Origin: Pyxidicoccus xibeiensis | GTDB taxonomy: Bacteria; Myxococcota; Myxococcia; Myxococcales; Myxococcaceae | Direction: 5' to 3' | Length of the DNA: 64,000 nucleotides | Assembly (NCBI RefSeq): GCF_024198175.1 | Contig: NZ_JAJVKV010000007.1 | Span: 186,001-250,000, forward strand | Shown: piece after piece, positions 26,192 to 34,997 of the stretch | Numbering within the stretch: position 1 is the first letter of the stretch | Layout of the letters: each line of letters opens with the position of its first letter | Translations under genes and position numbers: made by a program | The notes under the pieces: model-generated | The model's input: only the letters and a program-made list of their open reading frames with translations | Database searches by the model: none | Told to the model about the DNA's origin: nothing

Positions 26192-27127
26192 ATGAACTCA
26201 CGACTCGCCTGGATTGGGCTCTCCCTCGGAATGATTGCCTGCTCGGACGACAAGGACGCGCCGGGGACGGGAGGCGGCGCGCACTACACCTACGTCGCGA
26301 GCGAGCTTGCCGTGCCCACCAACAACTCCCAGGCGCGCGAGTACGGCCTGGACCTCAACGGCGATGGCTCGGTGGACAACCAGCTGGGCCAGATGTTTGG
26401 CACGCTCGTGGTCCAGGGCTTCGATGTTCAATCGTCAGTGACAACCGGGGTGGACCGCGGAAGTACGATCCAGCTCTTCGATTTCGCCGCCGACAACCTC
26501 TCGAACGATGCCACCGCTTCCGTGGCGATGAAGTGGGGAGACCCCGCCACGGCAAACCCCGCGGCGTGCGCCTCGGGAGCTGACACGCAATGCCGAAGGC
26601 ATCTGCAAGGGATGGGCACCTTCACGCTGGCCCCTGACTCGCCGAACGTTGCCGCGCTCTCCGGAGCTTTTTCCGGGGGCATCTTCAACGGAGGTCCAGG
26701 CACCCTTCCACTCGCAATCACACTGGGCGCCGCCCCGCTGAAGGCAACCTTGATGGGCGCGCGCATCCGGGCAAGGGGGGCGTCGGAGTCAGCAGTGGAA
26801 ACCATCATCGTCGCAGGCGCCATGTCCGAAGCAGACGTTCAGGCGAAGCTGATTCCCGCGATGGCCCTCTCCTTCTCCGCACAGGTCAGCGCGGATTGCC
26901 ACGCGCCCGGACAGCTTGACTGTGGCTGCGCGGAGAGCTCCTCGGGAAAGACGCTGATTGCGCTCTTCGACGTGGCTCCCCGTGACTGCACCATCAGCTC
27001 CGAGGAAGTAAGCGGCAGCTCGCTCATTCAAGCTCTTTTGTCGCCAGACGTCGTGATTGACGGAACGCCGGGGCTTTCGCTCGGGCTCAAGGCGAAGGCC
27101 GTGAAGGCCATGTTCCCGACCGAGTAA
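26192..27127 (+). CDS. Lipoprotein with Ca-binding motif, unknown function
   Basis: The product has 311 residues from an ATG with an aggag site. The lipoprotein signal is short (LAWIGLSLGMIACSDD, Cys at ~17) with Asp at +3. A DLNGDGSVDNQLG segment near residue 50 is an EF-hand/dockerin-like calcium loop. The C-terminal third carries a Cys pair-rich stretch (CHAPGQLDCGCAES). Proteins of this type, with a DxNGDGxxDN motif near the start, are common as hypothetical lipoproteins in myxobacteria. The function is unknown. Confidence 0.78.
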   Translation: MNSRLAWIGLSLGMIACSDDKDAPGTGGGAHYTYVASELAVPTNNSQAREYGLDLNGDGSVDNQLGQMFGTLVVQGFDVQSSVTTGVDRGSTIQLFDFAADNLSNDATASVAMKWGDPATANPAACASGADTQCRRHLQGMGTFTLAPDSPNVAALSGAFSGGIFNGGPGTLPLAITLGAAPLKATLMGARIRARGASESAVETIIVAGAMSEADVQAKLIPAMALSFSAQVSADCHAPGQLDCGCAESSSGKTLIALFDVAPRDCTISSEEVSGSSLIQALLSPDVVIDGTPGLSLGLKAKAVKAMFPTE

Positions 27128-27193
27128 TCCCCACTGCCGTTCCGTCGACTTCTGACGGTCACTCCAGGATTCGCCGAGCTACTGCGGTGTGCC

Positions 27194-27348
27194 TCACGCC
27201 ACCTTGTGGAAGTCGGCGGTCCAGTTCGTTTCCCAGGTCTTGCCCCCGTCGGGCGAGTACGCCTGTTCCCAATGGCGGGAAACAGGCGTGACCTTCGTCC
27301 ATGGGAAGCGGACCTTGATGGGCCTGCCGTTGAAGGTGTCGTCGGCGC
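27194..27348 (-). pseudogene. 3' fragment of a DUF1579-like gene
   Basis: The minus-strand text ADDTFNGRPIKVRF-WTKVTP, SRHWEQAYSPDGGKTWETNW matches the conserved C-terminus of DUF1579/lipocalin-like proteins (the GRPIxVRF, WEQAxSxDGGKTWETNW block). Only the last ~50 residues remain. Upstream the homology stops abruptly, with no start codon or ribosome site. Confidence 0.6.
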
Positions 27349-27517
27349 GGCGGCGAGAATGACGGGGGCATGAAAGGCCAGACTGCGCGCGGTCCGCTCT
27401 GGTGGGAAGTGCCACCTACGGATGGCGAATGAGGCCACCTGGAGCGCCCCTCGGTTCCGGCCGCACGCGAGCCGCCGGCCGCCCCATGCCTCACCGGGCG
27501 CGACGCAGAAACGGCGG

Positions 27518-28447
27518 TCAGGAGCGCGCCTGCCGCCGGTACAACCCAGGAGGCACGCCCATGAACCGGCGGAACGCGCGATTGAACGCGAACTCGGAGT
27601 CGTAGCCCACGCGCGCCGCAATCGCCGCGAGCCCCTCATCCCCCTGGCGCAGCTGCACGGCGGCCTCCTGCATCCTCAACCGCGTGAGGTATGCATGAGG
27701 CGCCATGCCGACCTCGGCCGCGAAGCGGCGTGCGAGCGTCGCCCGCGACGTCCCCGAGCGGCGCGCCAGTTCATCCACACTCCAGTCCCGTCCGGGCTCG
27801 GAGTGCATCCACCCCAGTGCGCTGGCGAGCGTCCTGTCCCCGAGCGCCCCCAGCCACCCCGCCCCACCTGGGGGCTGCGCGTCCGCCCAGGCCCGAAGCA
27901 CCTGAACCAGCAGCACGTCGAGCAGCCGTGACACGACCACCGACACACCGCGCTCGGCACGCTCGTACTCCTGCTCCAGCAACGCCACCGTGGGCAGCAT
28001 GGCGCGAGCGGCCTCCGAGTCCCCACGCAGATGCACGCGCGCCGGGAGCAGGCGCAGCACCGGGTGCGCACCGGGCTCGTCGAACGCGAAGAAGCCGCAG
28101 AGCAACCGCGACTCCGCACCGCTGCCGCCCAGCATCTTGACGGGCCCGTCACCAAGCTCCGCCAGCCATTGCTCCAGTGGCACCTTGGGCGTCCGCGGCG
28201 AGTCCGCCATGGAGTGCCCCTCTCCATGGGGCAACAGCACGACATCCCCGGGCCCCAGGGCAATGGCCTCGCGGCCCTGCATCAGATGACCGCTCCCCGA
28301 GGTGACGAGGTGCAGGGTCGCCACGGCCGTCGGAGGTAGGCGAAGTCCCCACGGAGCACGCGCCACGGTGCGGCAGTAGAGCTGCCCTCGCAGCCGCGTG
28401 CTTTCGAGAATCTGCCCGAGGAGGTCGGAAGCGCGGGAGACGTCCAT
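27518..28447 (-). CDS. AraC-family regulator with cupin domain (module 1)
   Basis: The product has 309 residues. The N-terminal ~190 residues form a cupin_6 ligand domain (LHLVTSGSGHLMQGREAIAL, GPGDVVLLPHGEGHSMADSP). The C-terminal ~105 residues have both HTH motifs (ELARRSGTSRATLARRFAAE and IAARVGYDSEFAFNRAFRRF, then MGVPPGLYRR). It is divergent from a DUF4267-like membrane gene with 146 bp between the two starts, so that gene is its likely target. The same architecture recurs at 35.8 and 38.4 kb. Confidence 0.93.
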   Translation of the reverse strand: MDVSRASDLLGQILESTRLRGQLYCRTVARAPWGLRLPPTAVATLHLVTSGSGHLMQGREAIALGPGDVVLLPHGEGHSMADSPRTPKVPLEQWLAELGDGPVKMLGGSGAESRLLCGFFAFDEPGAHPVLRLLPARVHLRGDSEAARAMLPTVALLEQEYERAERGVSVVVSRLLDVLLVQVLRAWADAQPPGGAGWLGALGDRTLASALGWMHSEPGRDWSVDELARRSGTSRATLARRFAAEVGMAPHAYLTRLRMQEAAVQLRQGDEGLAAIAARVGYDSEFAFNRAFRRFMGVPPGLYRRQARS

Positions 28448-28593
28448 GCCCCCAAGTTATCAACAGCCCTCCCGGCCTGCCCGTCAGTTGAGCGTTTCGG
28501 GCAAAAGGTTGAGTCGTCCGCGAATGGCACGCGCAGGCCTCGAAGGGCACATTCCATTTCGTGAAAGCGCCACACGGCGCGTTCGGAGGCACC

Positions 28594-29022
28594 ATGGAAA
28601 CGAACCGCAACGACTTGTCCTGGAGGCTCACCTCGCCCACGGCGCTGCTGACGCTGCTGCTGGGGGCCTTCATGCTCTTCCTGAGCATCAACACCATGGT
28701 GGACCGGGTGGCCGCGGCCAAGGGCTTCGGCCTGCCCCTCTCCGGCTCCGAGGCCCTCCCCTGGCTGAGCGTCAAATCCGGGAGAGACCTCGGCATCGGG
28801 CTGGCCATCGTCGGCCTGGTCCTCGCCCGGCAACGGCTCGCAGCGGGAGTCTTCGTGCTCGCCTCCATCGTGATGCCCGTGGTCGACGCGCTGACCGTCC
28901 TCAAGAGCGGTGCCTCGCTTGCCTTCGCCCTCTCGGTCCACGGCAGCGCCGCCGTCTACTGCGGCATCCTCGCCGCGGGACTGCTGCTCCCCTCCTCCAT
29001 CCGGAAGGAGAGGCCGTCGTAG
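28594..29022 (+). CDS. DUF4267-like integral membrane protein
   Basis: The ATG at 28594 has ggagg six bases upstream, so the product has 142 residues. It has four predicted membrane helices (LLTLLLGAFMLFLSINTMV, LGIGLAIVGLVLARQ, AAGVFVLASIVMPVVDAL, FALSVHGSAAVYCGILAAGL). The AAAKGFGLPLSG segment after helix 1 is the hallmark of this family, which is often controlled by an adjacent AraC or TetR gene. Function unknown. Confidence 0.75.
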   Translation: METNRNDLSWRLTSPTALLTLLLGAFMLFLSINTMVDRVAAAKGFGLPLSGSEALPWLSVKSGRDLGIGLAIVGLVLARQRLAAGVFVLASIVMPVVDALTVLKSGASLAFALSVHGSAAVYCGILAAGLLLPSSIRKERPS

Positions 29023-29300
29023 AACGGAGTCACCTGCTCCTCAATCACGCGCAAGCCGCACCTGCCCGTCTCGTACTTCGCTCCCGTCCCGGCACCCTGA
29101 TGTCGGGTGGGCAGTCCCCTCCAGTCCTGGAGACATTCCACGCGGTGGACGTCGCAGGGGGCGTACCGGGGCCCGCCCGGAATCGCCTGCCAGTAGCGCG
29201 GGTGTGAGCCTTCAGCCGGGAAGTGGGCGCCCCCGACTCACGCGGGGGCGCACCGGCGGTGAGTGGTGGCAGTCGCGGCTTCCAGGTGAGCATTCCGCGC

Positions 29301-29780
29301 ATGACCGCATCTTCTGGGCCGGGTGACTCCGTGGCGGCGCTCCGCGCGCCGGATGTGCAGGGCGCCTTCAAGGGCCGCACGATGGGCACGGCCATGGTGG
29401 GCACCGTGCTGGTGGTGGCGCACAACTCCCTGCCTCCCGCCCAGGACGAGTGGGAGCACTACTGCGCGCTCATCGCCGACTTCCAGGACACCGGCACCGC
29501 GCAGTTCGTGCTGGCGGAAGGGCCCGGCCCCAATGCCGCCCAGCGCCAGCAGGCGCTCAACAAGGTGCCCAAGGGCTTCGCCATTCCACCCACGGCCGTA
29601 TTCACCCGCTCGGCCCTGGTGCGCGGCGTCGTCACCCTCTTCAACTGGTTCACCCCGCGCTCCATGCGCGCCTTTCCGCCCGGGGACGTCGCCGCCGCGG
29701 CCGTGCACCTGAAGATGACGGAGGCGCAGCTCCAGCACGTCCTGGACGTTGCCCATGCACTGCTGCCGCCGGAGCCGTAG
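29301..29780 (+). CDS. Hypothetical protein, possibly STAS-like
   Basis: The product has 159 residues from the ATG at 29301; the frame is open to 29223. It is mixed alpha/beta (GTVLVVAHNSLPPAQDEWEHY, then a helix-rich ARSALVRGVVTLFN-WFTP region and MTEAQLQHVLDVAHALL). The pattern resembles small SpoIIAA/STAS-like proteins found in many copies in myxobacteria, but I cannot name the family with certainty. Codon use is normal for the genome. Confidence 0.6.
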   Translation: MTASSGPGDSVAALRAPDVQGAFKGRTMGTAMVGTVLVVAHNSLPPAQDEWEHYCALIADFQDTGTAQFVLAEGPGPNAAQRQQALNKVPKGFAIPPTAVFTRSALVRGVVTLFNWFTPRSMRAFPPGDVAAAAVHLKMTEAQLQHVLDVAHALLPPEP

Positions 29781-29971
29781 GCCCTGAAAATCCGCGTACG
29801 GACGTCGAGCAAGAAGGCGCGTCCGCCCAGTCCAGCTACTTCACGGCCAGGCCACGCATGAATGCCTCAGCGTAGGCCCCGGTGCGGGTGACAGCGGTTG
29901 TCATCATCGTCGGACCCGACGGCCTGATGACGACCCACCCGGTGTCTCAACAATCCGGTGCGGTACAGCTC

Positions 29972-30511
29972 TCACTTCTTGCAGGACAGCTCGTACCCGG
30001 TGCTCCAGTTCCGGCCATCCAGCGAGTACTGACCACGCATATTCATCATGCCTGGCGAAACGAGCTTCTCTGTGTCCCTGATTTTCATCTCGCCCATGGG
30101 GCCGCTCGACTCGCCGATCCATATGTGGCCGTCCTTGGACGAAGACCTGGCGTGACCGCCCATGTTGTCGACGATGACATTGACCCACTCGCTCGATGCT
30201 GCGTCGAACGTGCGGTACGAGGTGAACTTGTATTTGTACTCGCCGGTCAGCACCACGAAATCGGTTCGCAGCCAGGCCTTGTCGAGCTCCGGCCTGACCT
30301 CGAGGGTGACCTCGCTCGGGCTCGCGCCACCGGGCCCATGGACCGCTCCGCTACAAGTCCAGGTCCCCGCCAGGGCCTTGGCGGAGTCAACCAGCGCGGA
30401 CGCGGCAGTGACCGCGGGCTCGCGGCCTTCCAGCCGTTTCGAAGAACTGCCTCTACATCCGAACAGGCTGGCAATGGCGACGAACAAGCAGACGGACGGA
30501 CGTATGAGCAT
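29972..30511 (-). CDS. Lipoprotein related to DUF1579
   Basis: The start at 30511 has ggagg upstream and gives a 179-residue lipoprotein (MLIRPSVCLFVAIASLFGC). The mature part begins with a lipocalin-like LAGTWTCSGAVHGPG and continues SEVTLEVRPELDKAWLRTDF, ending SLDGRNWSTGYELSC. This is the THAP4/DUF1579-like beta-barrel layout. The fragment at 27.2 kb belongs to a similar family. The ligand is unknown. Confidence 0.78.
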   Translation of the reverse strand: MLIRPSVCLFVAIASLFGCRGSSSKRLEGREPAVTAASALVDSAKALAGTWTCSGAVHGPGGASPSEVTLEVRPELDKAWLRTDFVVLTGEYKYKFTSYRTFDAASSEWVNVIVDNMGGHARSSSKDGHIWIGESSGPMGEMKIRDTEKLVSPGMMNMRGQYSLDGRNWSTGYELSCKK

Positions 30512-30808
30512 GCATTCCTCCGGAAGAACTCCCGTGCAATCGGATTGCATCTAAAGCGACCTCTCACCGTGCGGAAAGAGCGCCGTTTACGCCTGGATCG
30601 GCGGATTCTGGGGTGCGCTTGGGTGGAACGGGCTGTGCCGCACCGAGTGGAGACCTGCACTCGGCTCGGGCAGCAGGGGCGTGGGCGTCTGGCGCAGCGA
30701 GGCTGCTTGGACTCATTTTCCGCGAGAAGGGGCGTGGAGCGCTTGTCTTTCCTCACCCGGCGAAAGAAGATATTCCAGACTAACAGGATCAACCCGTCGA
30801 GGAGCGCC

Positions 30809-31708
30809 ATGACGAATGCGAAAGCAGTCGTAGGTCTTTATGGAGTCCTGTGGATGGCTGGCGTGGCGGGCCTGGTCGTGAGCCTGCCGGTGACAGGTGC
30901 GCATGCCCAGGAAGGCGACGTCGACGGCGTCGGTGCCTTCGTGGCGGCCGCCGAGGGTGCTCACGCTTGCGCCATCAAGACAGACGCCACCGTGGTGTGC
31001 TGGGGCCAGAACGGCAACGGGCAGGCGACGCCTCCCGCCGGTACCTTCAAGTCCGTCAGCGCCGGGTACTACCACACCTGTGGGCTCCGAACGGACAACA
31101 CGCTCTCGTGCTGGGGCCACAACGGCTATGGGCAGGCCGCGCCTCCCTCGGGGACGTTCCAGTCCGTCAGCGCGGGGCGTTGGCACACCTGTGGTGCGAC
31201 GACGGCGGGGGCCCTCGTCTGCTGGGGGAACAACACGCAAGGTGAGTCGACGCCTCCCGGCGGCACCTACAAGTCGGTGGGGGTTGGCAGCTTCCACTCC
31301 TGCGCGGTCTCCACGGCCAACACCGTGGCCTGCTGGGGTTCGAACTCCAGTGGCCAGAGGACCGTGCCGGCCGGCAACTACACCCAGGTTGCTGGCGGCC
31401 TCACCCACACCTGCGCGCTCCGCACGGACGGCACCCTGCGCTGCTGGGGGAATGCCTCCTTCGCGACGCCTCCTGCCGGTACCTTCAAGAGCGTGAGCGT
31501 GACTGGCGGGCTGCATAGCTGCGGCGTGCGGACCAATGACACGCTCGCGTGCTGGGGTGACAATGCCTACAGCAAGGCCACGCCCCCCGCGGGTACGTTC
31601 CGCCAGGTGAGCGCCGGCGGGACGCATACGTGCGCGGTCCGGTCAGACAACCTCGTCGTGTGCTGGGGCGCCAACACGTACGGGCAGGCCACAGTCCCGG
31701 CCTGGTAG
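30809..31708 (+). CDS. Secreted RCC1-repeat protein
   Basis: The ATG at 30809 has a ggag site six bases upstream, giving 299 residues. There is a signal peptide (GLYGVLWMAGVAGLVVSLPV, cleavage near AHA-QE). Then come about seven RCC1-type blades of ~37 residues, each with a Cys-Trp-Gly core (TVVCWGQNGNGQATPP, TLSCWGHNGYGQAAPP, ALVCWGNNTQGESTPP and so on) and an HTCG/HSCA strand. The paired Cys in each blade suggest disulfide-stapled propeller repeats. Such proteins are abundant and surface-exposed in myxobacteria; the partner is unknown. A rearranged copy lies at 36.8 kb. Confidence 0.88.
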   Translation: MTNAKAVVGLYGVLWMAGVAGLVVSLPVTGAHAQEGDVDGVGAFVAAAEGAHACAIKTDATVVCWGQNGNGQATPPAGTFKSVSAGYYHTCGLRTDNTLSCWGHNGYGQAAPPSGTFQSVSAGRWHTCGATTAGALVCWGNNTQGESTPPGGTYKSVGVGSFHSCAVSTANTVACWGSNSSGQRTVPAGNYTQVAGGLTHTCALRTDGTLRCWGNASFATPPAGTFKSVSVTGGLHSCGVRTNDTLACWGDNAYSKATPPAGTFRQVSAGGTHTCAVRSDNLVVCWGANTYGQATVPAW

Positions 31709-31833
31709 GCGCTCCCGGACGGCCTCGTCTCACGGCGCGAGTGGCCAGAGCGAAGTCCTGAACCCGTCGAACGCTCGCTGCTCACCGAGCAGCCAGCTCT
31801 CGACTTCTTCGAGGAAGACACGCGGCACCCAAG

Positions 31834-31870
31834 AAGAGACCCGGCGGGAGGAGTCCCGGCCGGGTCTCTT
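31834..31870 (+). terminator. Hairpin downstream of the RCC1 gene
   Basis: Perfect 12-bp arms AAGAGACCCGGC/GCCGGGTCTCTT enclose a loop that can itself pair (GGGA/TCCC). It lies 126 bases after the stop codon. A copy with one pair lost is found in the duplicated region near 37.1 kb. Confidence 0.6.
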
Positions 31871-31964
31871 CCAATCAGAGCCCGAGTTCCCGGCCTGGAC
31901 AGCGGCCGTGCAGCCGTGAGGCGCTGTGCGTGCGCGAAGGGCGTGCTGCGCCTACGCACGCGGA

Positions 31965-32160
31965 GCGTTGGCGCTGGAGCATTTGTCACGAGCGGATGAC
32001 GGCCGCATCGCCTGGCCGATGAAGCGCCCGCTGCCCGACGGCACCACGCACCTCTTCACCGGGCTGGAGCCTTTACGGCGTGTTGCGACCCTGGTGCCTC
32101 CGCCTCGGAATCACCCTGCCATTCCCTCCCAGCAGGGGGCTGGGACGCACATGCACCTTG
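31965..32160 (+). mobile_element. IS91-family transposase fragment
   Basis: The frame reads LEHLSRADDGRIAWPMKRPL, PDGTTHLFTGLEPLRRVATL and VPPPR, the conserved Y2-transposase block (YRMKRPLPDGT..L.F..LELLRRLA.LVPPPR). The Tyr-containing segments before it and the HGVFAP region after it are absent or out of frame. About 55 residues remain, so it is a dead fragment. Confidence 0.6.
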
Positions 32161-32342
32161 TGGCTGGAGCCACCGGAGAAGCGCCCCTCCCACCGCGCCA
32201 GGGTCCCCCTTGTGCCCTCCTTCCCTACAGACGACCGTTCCCCTGGCCGCTATTGACCCATGAGCGCACGGGAAGACTATGACCGGCCCGCGGCCGTGGG
32301 CCGCGCGCACATGCCCTCTTCCCTCCGCCCCATGCTGCAGCC

Positions 32343-32564
32343 GTGCCTCGACAGCCGCCGCGGCAGGCCGTCACCGCGCTGCTGGGCGGGCGCACGGAGT
32401 GGTGGGTGAACGCGGCGGTGTCCTTCTCCGTGGTGGTGGCACTGTCCGCGCCGTCCTGGCATGGGGTGGAGAAGCCGGCGCTGACGCTCAAGGACCGAGT
32501 GCCCGCGTTGCTCCGGCGGCCGCGGCTCGGCGCACGCGCCGCCATGCAGGGAAATGAGGGATGA
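32343..32564 (+). pseudogene. C-terminal fragment of an acyltransferase-3-like membrane protein
   Basis: The frame has one membrane span followed by SWHGVEKPALTLKDRVPALL. This resembles the last helix and the E-K/R-P motif of OafA/YrhL sugar acyltransferases. No other part of that ~350-residue family is present. It is followed by a small ORF and a glycosyltransferase gene, so a polysaccharide cluster may have been truncated here. The assignment rests on one short motif. Confidence 0.35.
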
Positions 32565-32571
32565 CGGCCCC

Positions 32572-32760
32572 ATGACTCGACTGAGAGATTTGCTGACGCC
32601 GCGGAGCCGGCTGAGCTGCCTGGCCGTGGGCTCGGAGCCCATCGACCTGCTCGAGTGCGAGCGTGCCGTCGCGAAGGTGGGGCACGAGGTCCACCCCGGC
32701 AGTGGGAGCGGCGAGGAGAACGGGCTGCTCCGGGCCCGGCGTCAGGAGGCCCGCGGATGA
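32572..32760 (+). CDS. Small ORF coupled to the glycosyltransferase gene
   Basis: This 62-residue frame (MTRLRDLLTPRSRLSCLAVG onwards) has genome-typical codon use. Its TGA overlaps the glycosyltransferase ATG (ATGA), which argues that it is, or was, translated. I do not recognise the sequence. The Gly/Glu-rich C-terminus suggests the remnant of a longer protein. Confidence 0.4.
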   Translation: MTRLRDLLTPRSRLSCLAVGSEPIDLLECERAVAKVGHEVHPGSGSGEENGLLRARRQEARG

Positions 32761-33710
32761 GCCAGCCCGGTGTGACACTGGTCATCCCCACGTACAACGG
32801 GGCCCGCCGCATCGAGGACCCGCTGCGGGCGTTGCTCGCGCAGGACGCCCGGCCCGAGTCCTTCGATGTCGTCGTCGTCGACAACAACTCGAAGGACGGC
32901 ACGGCCCAGGTGGTGGAGGCGAGCCCCTCGGCGGCGGGCCTGCGCCAGCGCGGGGTGGACGTGCGGGTGGTGCATGAGGCCCGGCAGGGGCTGCTCTTCG
33001 CGCGCCTCCGGTGCATCCACGAGGCCCGCCGGGACATCGTGTGCTTCCTGGACGACGACAACGTCCCCGAGGCGAACTTCGTCACCGACGGGCTCGCGCT
33101 CTTCGAGGACTCGAAGGTCGGCGTCGTCGTGTCGCGGCTCTACCCCCGCTACGAGGTGCCGCCCCCGCCCAGCATCGGCCGCCGCGAGCACCTGCTGGCC
33201 ATCAACCACCGGATGGGCGACGCCGTGGTGGACTTCGGTGCCCGGCCCACCCTCGCGCCCACCATTGGCGCCGGGCTGTGGCTGCGCCGCGCCGCCTTCC
33301 TGGAGTCCGTGCCGTGGCAGACCCCCGAGCAGCTCATGCCGGGCCGGCTGGGCACGCGGCTGCTGAGCGGTGAGGACATCGAGTTCGGCTACCTGCTCGG
33401 GAAGGCCGGCCATGAGCGCCGCTACGGACCGACGCTGAAGGTGTGGCACATCATCCCGCGCTCGCGCTTCGAGACGCGCTACTTCCTGCGGCTCATCGTG
33501 GGTGTGGTGCGCAGCGAGCAGACGCTCGAAGCGCGCTACCTGGGCAGGCGCTTCCAGGGGGTCGCGCGGCTGAAGGCCTGGGCGCGGCTGGTGGGCGCCG
33601 GCATGGCCACCCCCGCCCTGGCGCTGCGAGGCGACCCGGTGCGCGAGGTGCTCTTCGTGCTGGCATCGCGCTGGGCTCAGGTCCAGGGGCCGTACACGCA
33701 CCTGCGCTGA
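32757..33710 (+). CDS. Family 2 glycosyltransferase
   Basis: The product has 317 residues from an ATG with aggagg eight bases upstream. It has a GT-A fold: VTLVIPTYNGARRIEDPLRA, the first nucleotide-binding Asp in VVVVDNNSKDGT, the metal motif CFLDDDNVPEANFV (DDD) and an acidic SGEDIEFGYLL as catalytic-base region. A C-terminal amphipathic stretch may attach it to the membrane. It probably adds a sugar to an exopolysaccharide or glycolipid. The neighbouring fragments suggest it is a survivor of a larger cluster. Confidence 0.88.
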   Translation: MSQPGVTLVIPTYNGARRIEDPLRALLAQDARPESFDVVVVDNNSKDGTAQVVEASPSAAGLRQRGVDVRVVHEARQGLLFARLRCIHEARRDIVCFLDDDNVPEANFVTDGLALFEDSKVGVVVSRLYPRYEVPPPPSIGRREHLLAINHRMGDAVVDFGARPTLAPTIGAGLWLRRAAFLESVPWQTPEQLMPGRLGTRLLSGEDIEFGYLLGKAGHERRYGPTLKVWHIIPRSRFETRYFLRLIVGVVRSEQTLEARYLGRRFQGVARLKAWARLVGAGMATPALALRGDPVREVLFVLASRWAQVQGPYTHLR

Positions 33711-34180
33711 CGAGAGCCCGCGCCCGGCGTGGCGCACCGACGCGAGCCCTCCTCTGGGCAAGGGGGCCTTGGCCGTCGGAGCAGCGACGAGTACAGCCCT
33801 TCACGGCGCAGCAGCGCCCCCACTTCACCGGGCTTCGTGCAGCGGTCGGCCTCTGCCAGCACTCGCGTTTGGCAGAGAGGGCGCCTTCGGGAGTCCCAGC
33901 ACGCTCCTCAGGAGCAGTGCCTCCATCTCGGGCTCGGCTACGAGTGCTGACATTGCTGTTTCTCGTCTCCAGGACAGAGCAGCAAAGGGATGATGAGTTC
34001 ACACGCGCCACATGAGACAACATCCCTGACTGACACAGGGGCGGGAAGACTTCAGCGATGCGCTCGACCAACTGCCCGCCGCCGCCATGGCAATCAAGGG
34101 TTGAGGGTCAGAGAGCGGGGCGACCGGATAGAGGTAATCGAGCGGACTGTTACCCAGCGGCCACCACGTGGCGGGACGCG
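33711..34180. other. Intergenic stretch without recognisable gene
   Basis: No frame here shows family motifs or good ribosome sites on either strand. Base composition is lower in G+C than the flanks around 33.9-34.0 kb. It lies immediately outside the presumed island end at 34.18 kb. Confidence 0.4.
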
Positions 34181-34260
34181 GAAAGACGAAAGGCGCGGAC
34201 CCCAGGATTTCTCCAAGGATTCCGCCCTTTGAATGGTCGGAGAGACAGGATTTGAACCCC
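34181..34260 (-). repeat. Degenerate copy of the tRNA-Pro 3' end and terminator (candidate att site)
   Basis: About 80 bases align at roughly 90% with 59198-59277, in the same orientation. The copy contains the T-arm and 3' acceptor strand of tRNA-Pro with the encoded CCA (minus-strand 3' end at 34234), then the terminator hairpin, now with mismatches and a 2-base deletion. The 5' half of the tRNA is absent. A full tRNA at one end and a 3'-end direct copy at the other is the standard footprint of integrase-mediated insertion. Confidence 0.75.
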
Positions 34261-34464
34261 TGGACACGGAGTTCCCTCAACCCGCGACGGCACACGCTCT
34301 TCAAAGGCTCGTGAGTGAATCCAGGCACTTCGAGCCCACGGGTGAATCCTCGGCAGTCCCACCTGTCACCCGGAGTCCCCTCCAGTCTCGGAGACATTTT
34401 GGAGACGAAGCCAGGGGCTCACTGCCCCCCTATGGGCGAGGCGTGAGGGACTGGAAGCTGCCGC

Positions 34465-34752
34465 TCGGACATCGTCGTCTTTCTGCTACCCCGCTCGCAA
34501 ATAGAGGCGATGGACTCCGCGGAGCTGCCCTACCGGATCAAGCGGGTTGCCGCCGTCCCAGGGGATCCGGTGCCGGACTGGGCCATGGAGGCGCTGTCCG
34601 CGGACGCACAGACCCGTGTGCCGCCCGGCAAAGTGGTGGTGTCCGGAGACAACTCACTCAGCCAGGACTCGCGGCAGCTGGGCTACATCGACTCGCAGGC
34701 CATCATCGCCGTCGTGCGGCGCTCACAACGGCGCGCTGCGGGCGAGCGGTAA
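34465..34752 (+). pseudogene. Truncated type I signal peptidase (S26)
   Basis: The frame contains box C (DIVVFLLPRSQ), box D with the catalytic Lys (YRIKRVAAVPGDPVP) and box E (VPPGKVVVSGDNSLSQDSRQ-LGY). Box B with the catalytic Ser and the N-terminal membrane anchor are missing, and a stop lies in frame at 34444. What remains cannot be active. It sits just inside the candidate att copy. Confidence 0.75.
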
Positions 34753-34997
34753 CCGCGGCCGATTTTCGCACCAGGAATCGCCATCACGGCGCGTGCGGAC
34801 CCGCCGGGTGGCGCGCGGGTCTGCCGGAGGGCGTCCCTGGAGAAGGGACTGCCTCGCGAGCATGCATCCGGTGCTCGCATGGGGGCTCGCCATGGCCCTG
34901 GGCTCCTCGGCGGAGCCCGCGTCCTGCCTGCTCTCGCCCCCAGGGCGTGGTCAGCTCGGCACGTCAGCCGAGGCGACATGTTCCCTGACACAGGGGG

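Noticed and set aside
34224..34337. A second functional tRNA gene
   Set aside because: Only the T-arm and 3' acceptor strand match; no anticodon arm, D-arm or 5' acceptor strand can be folded.
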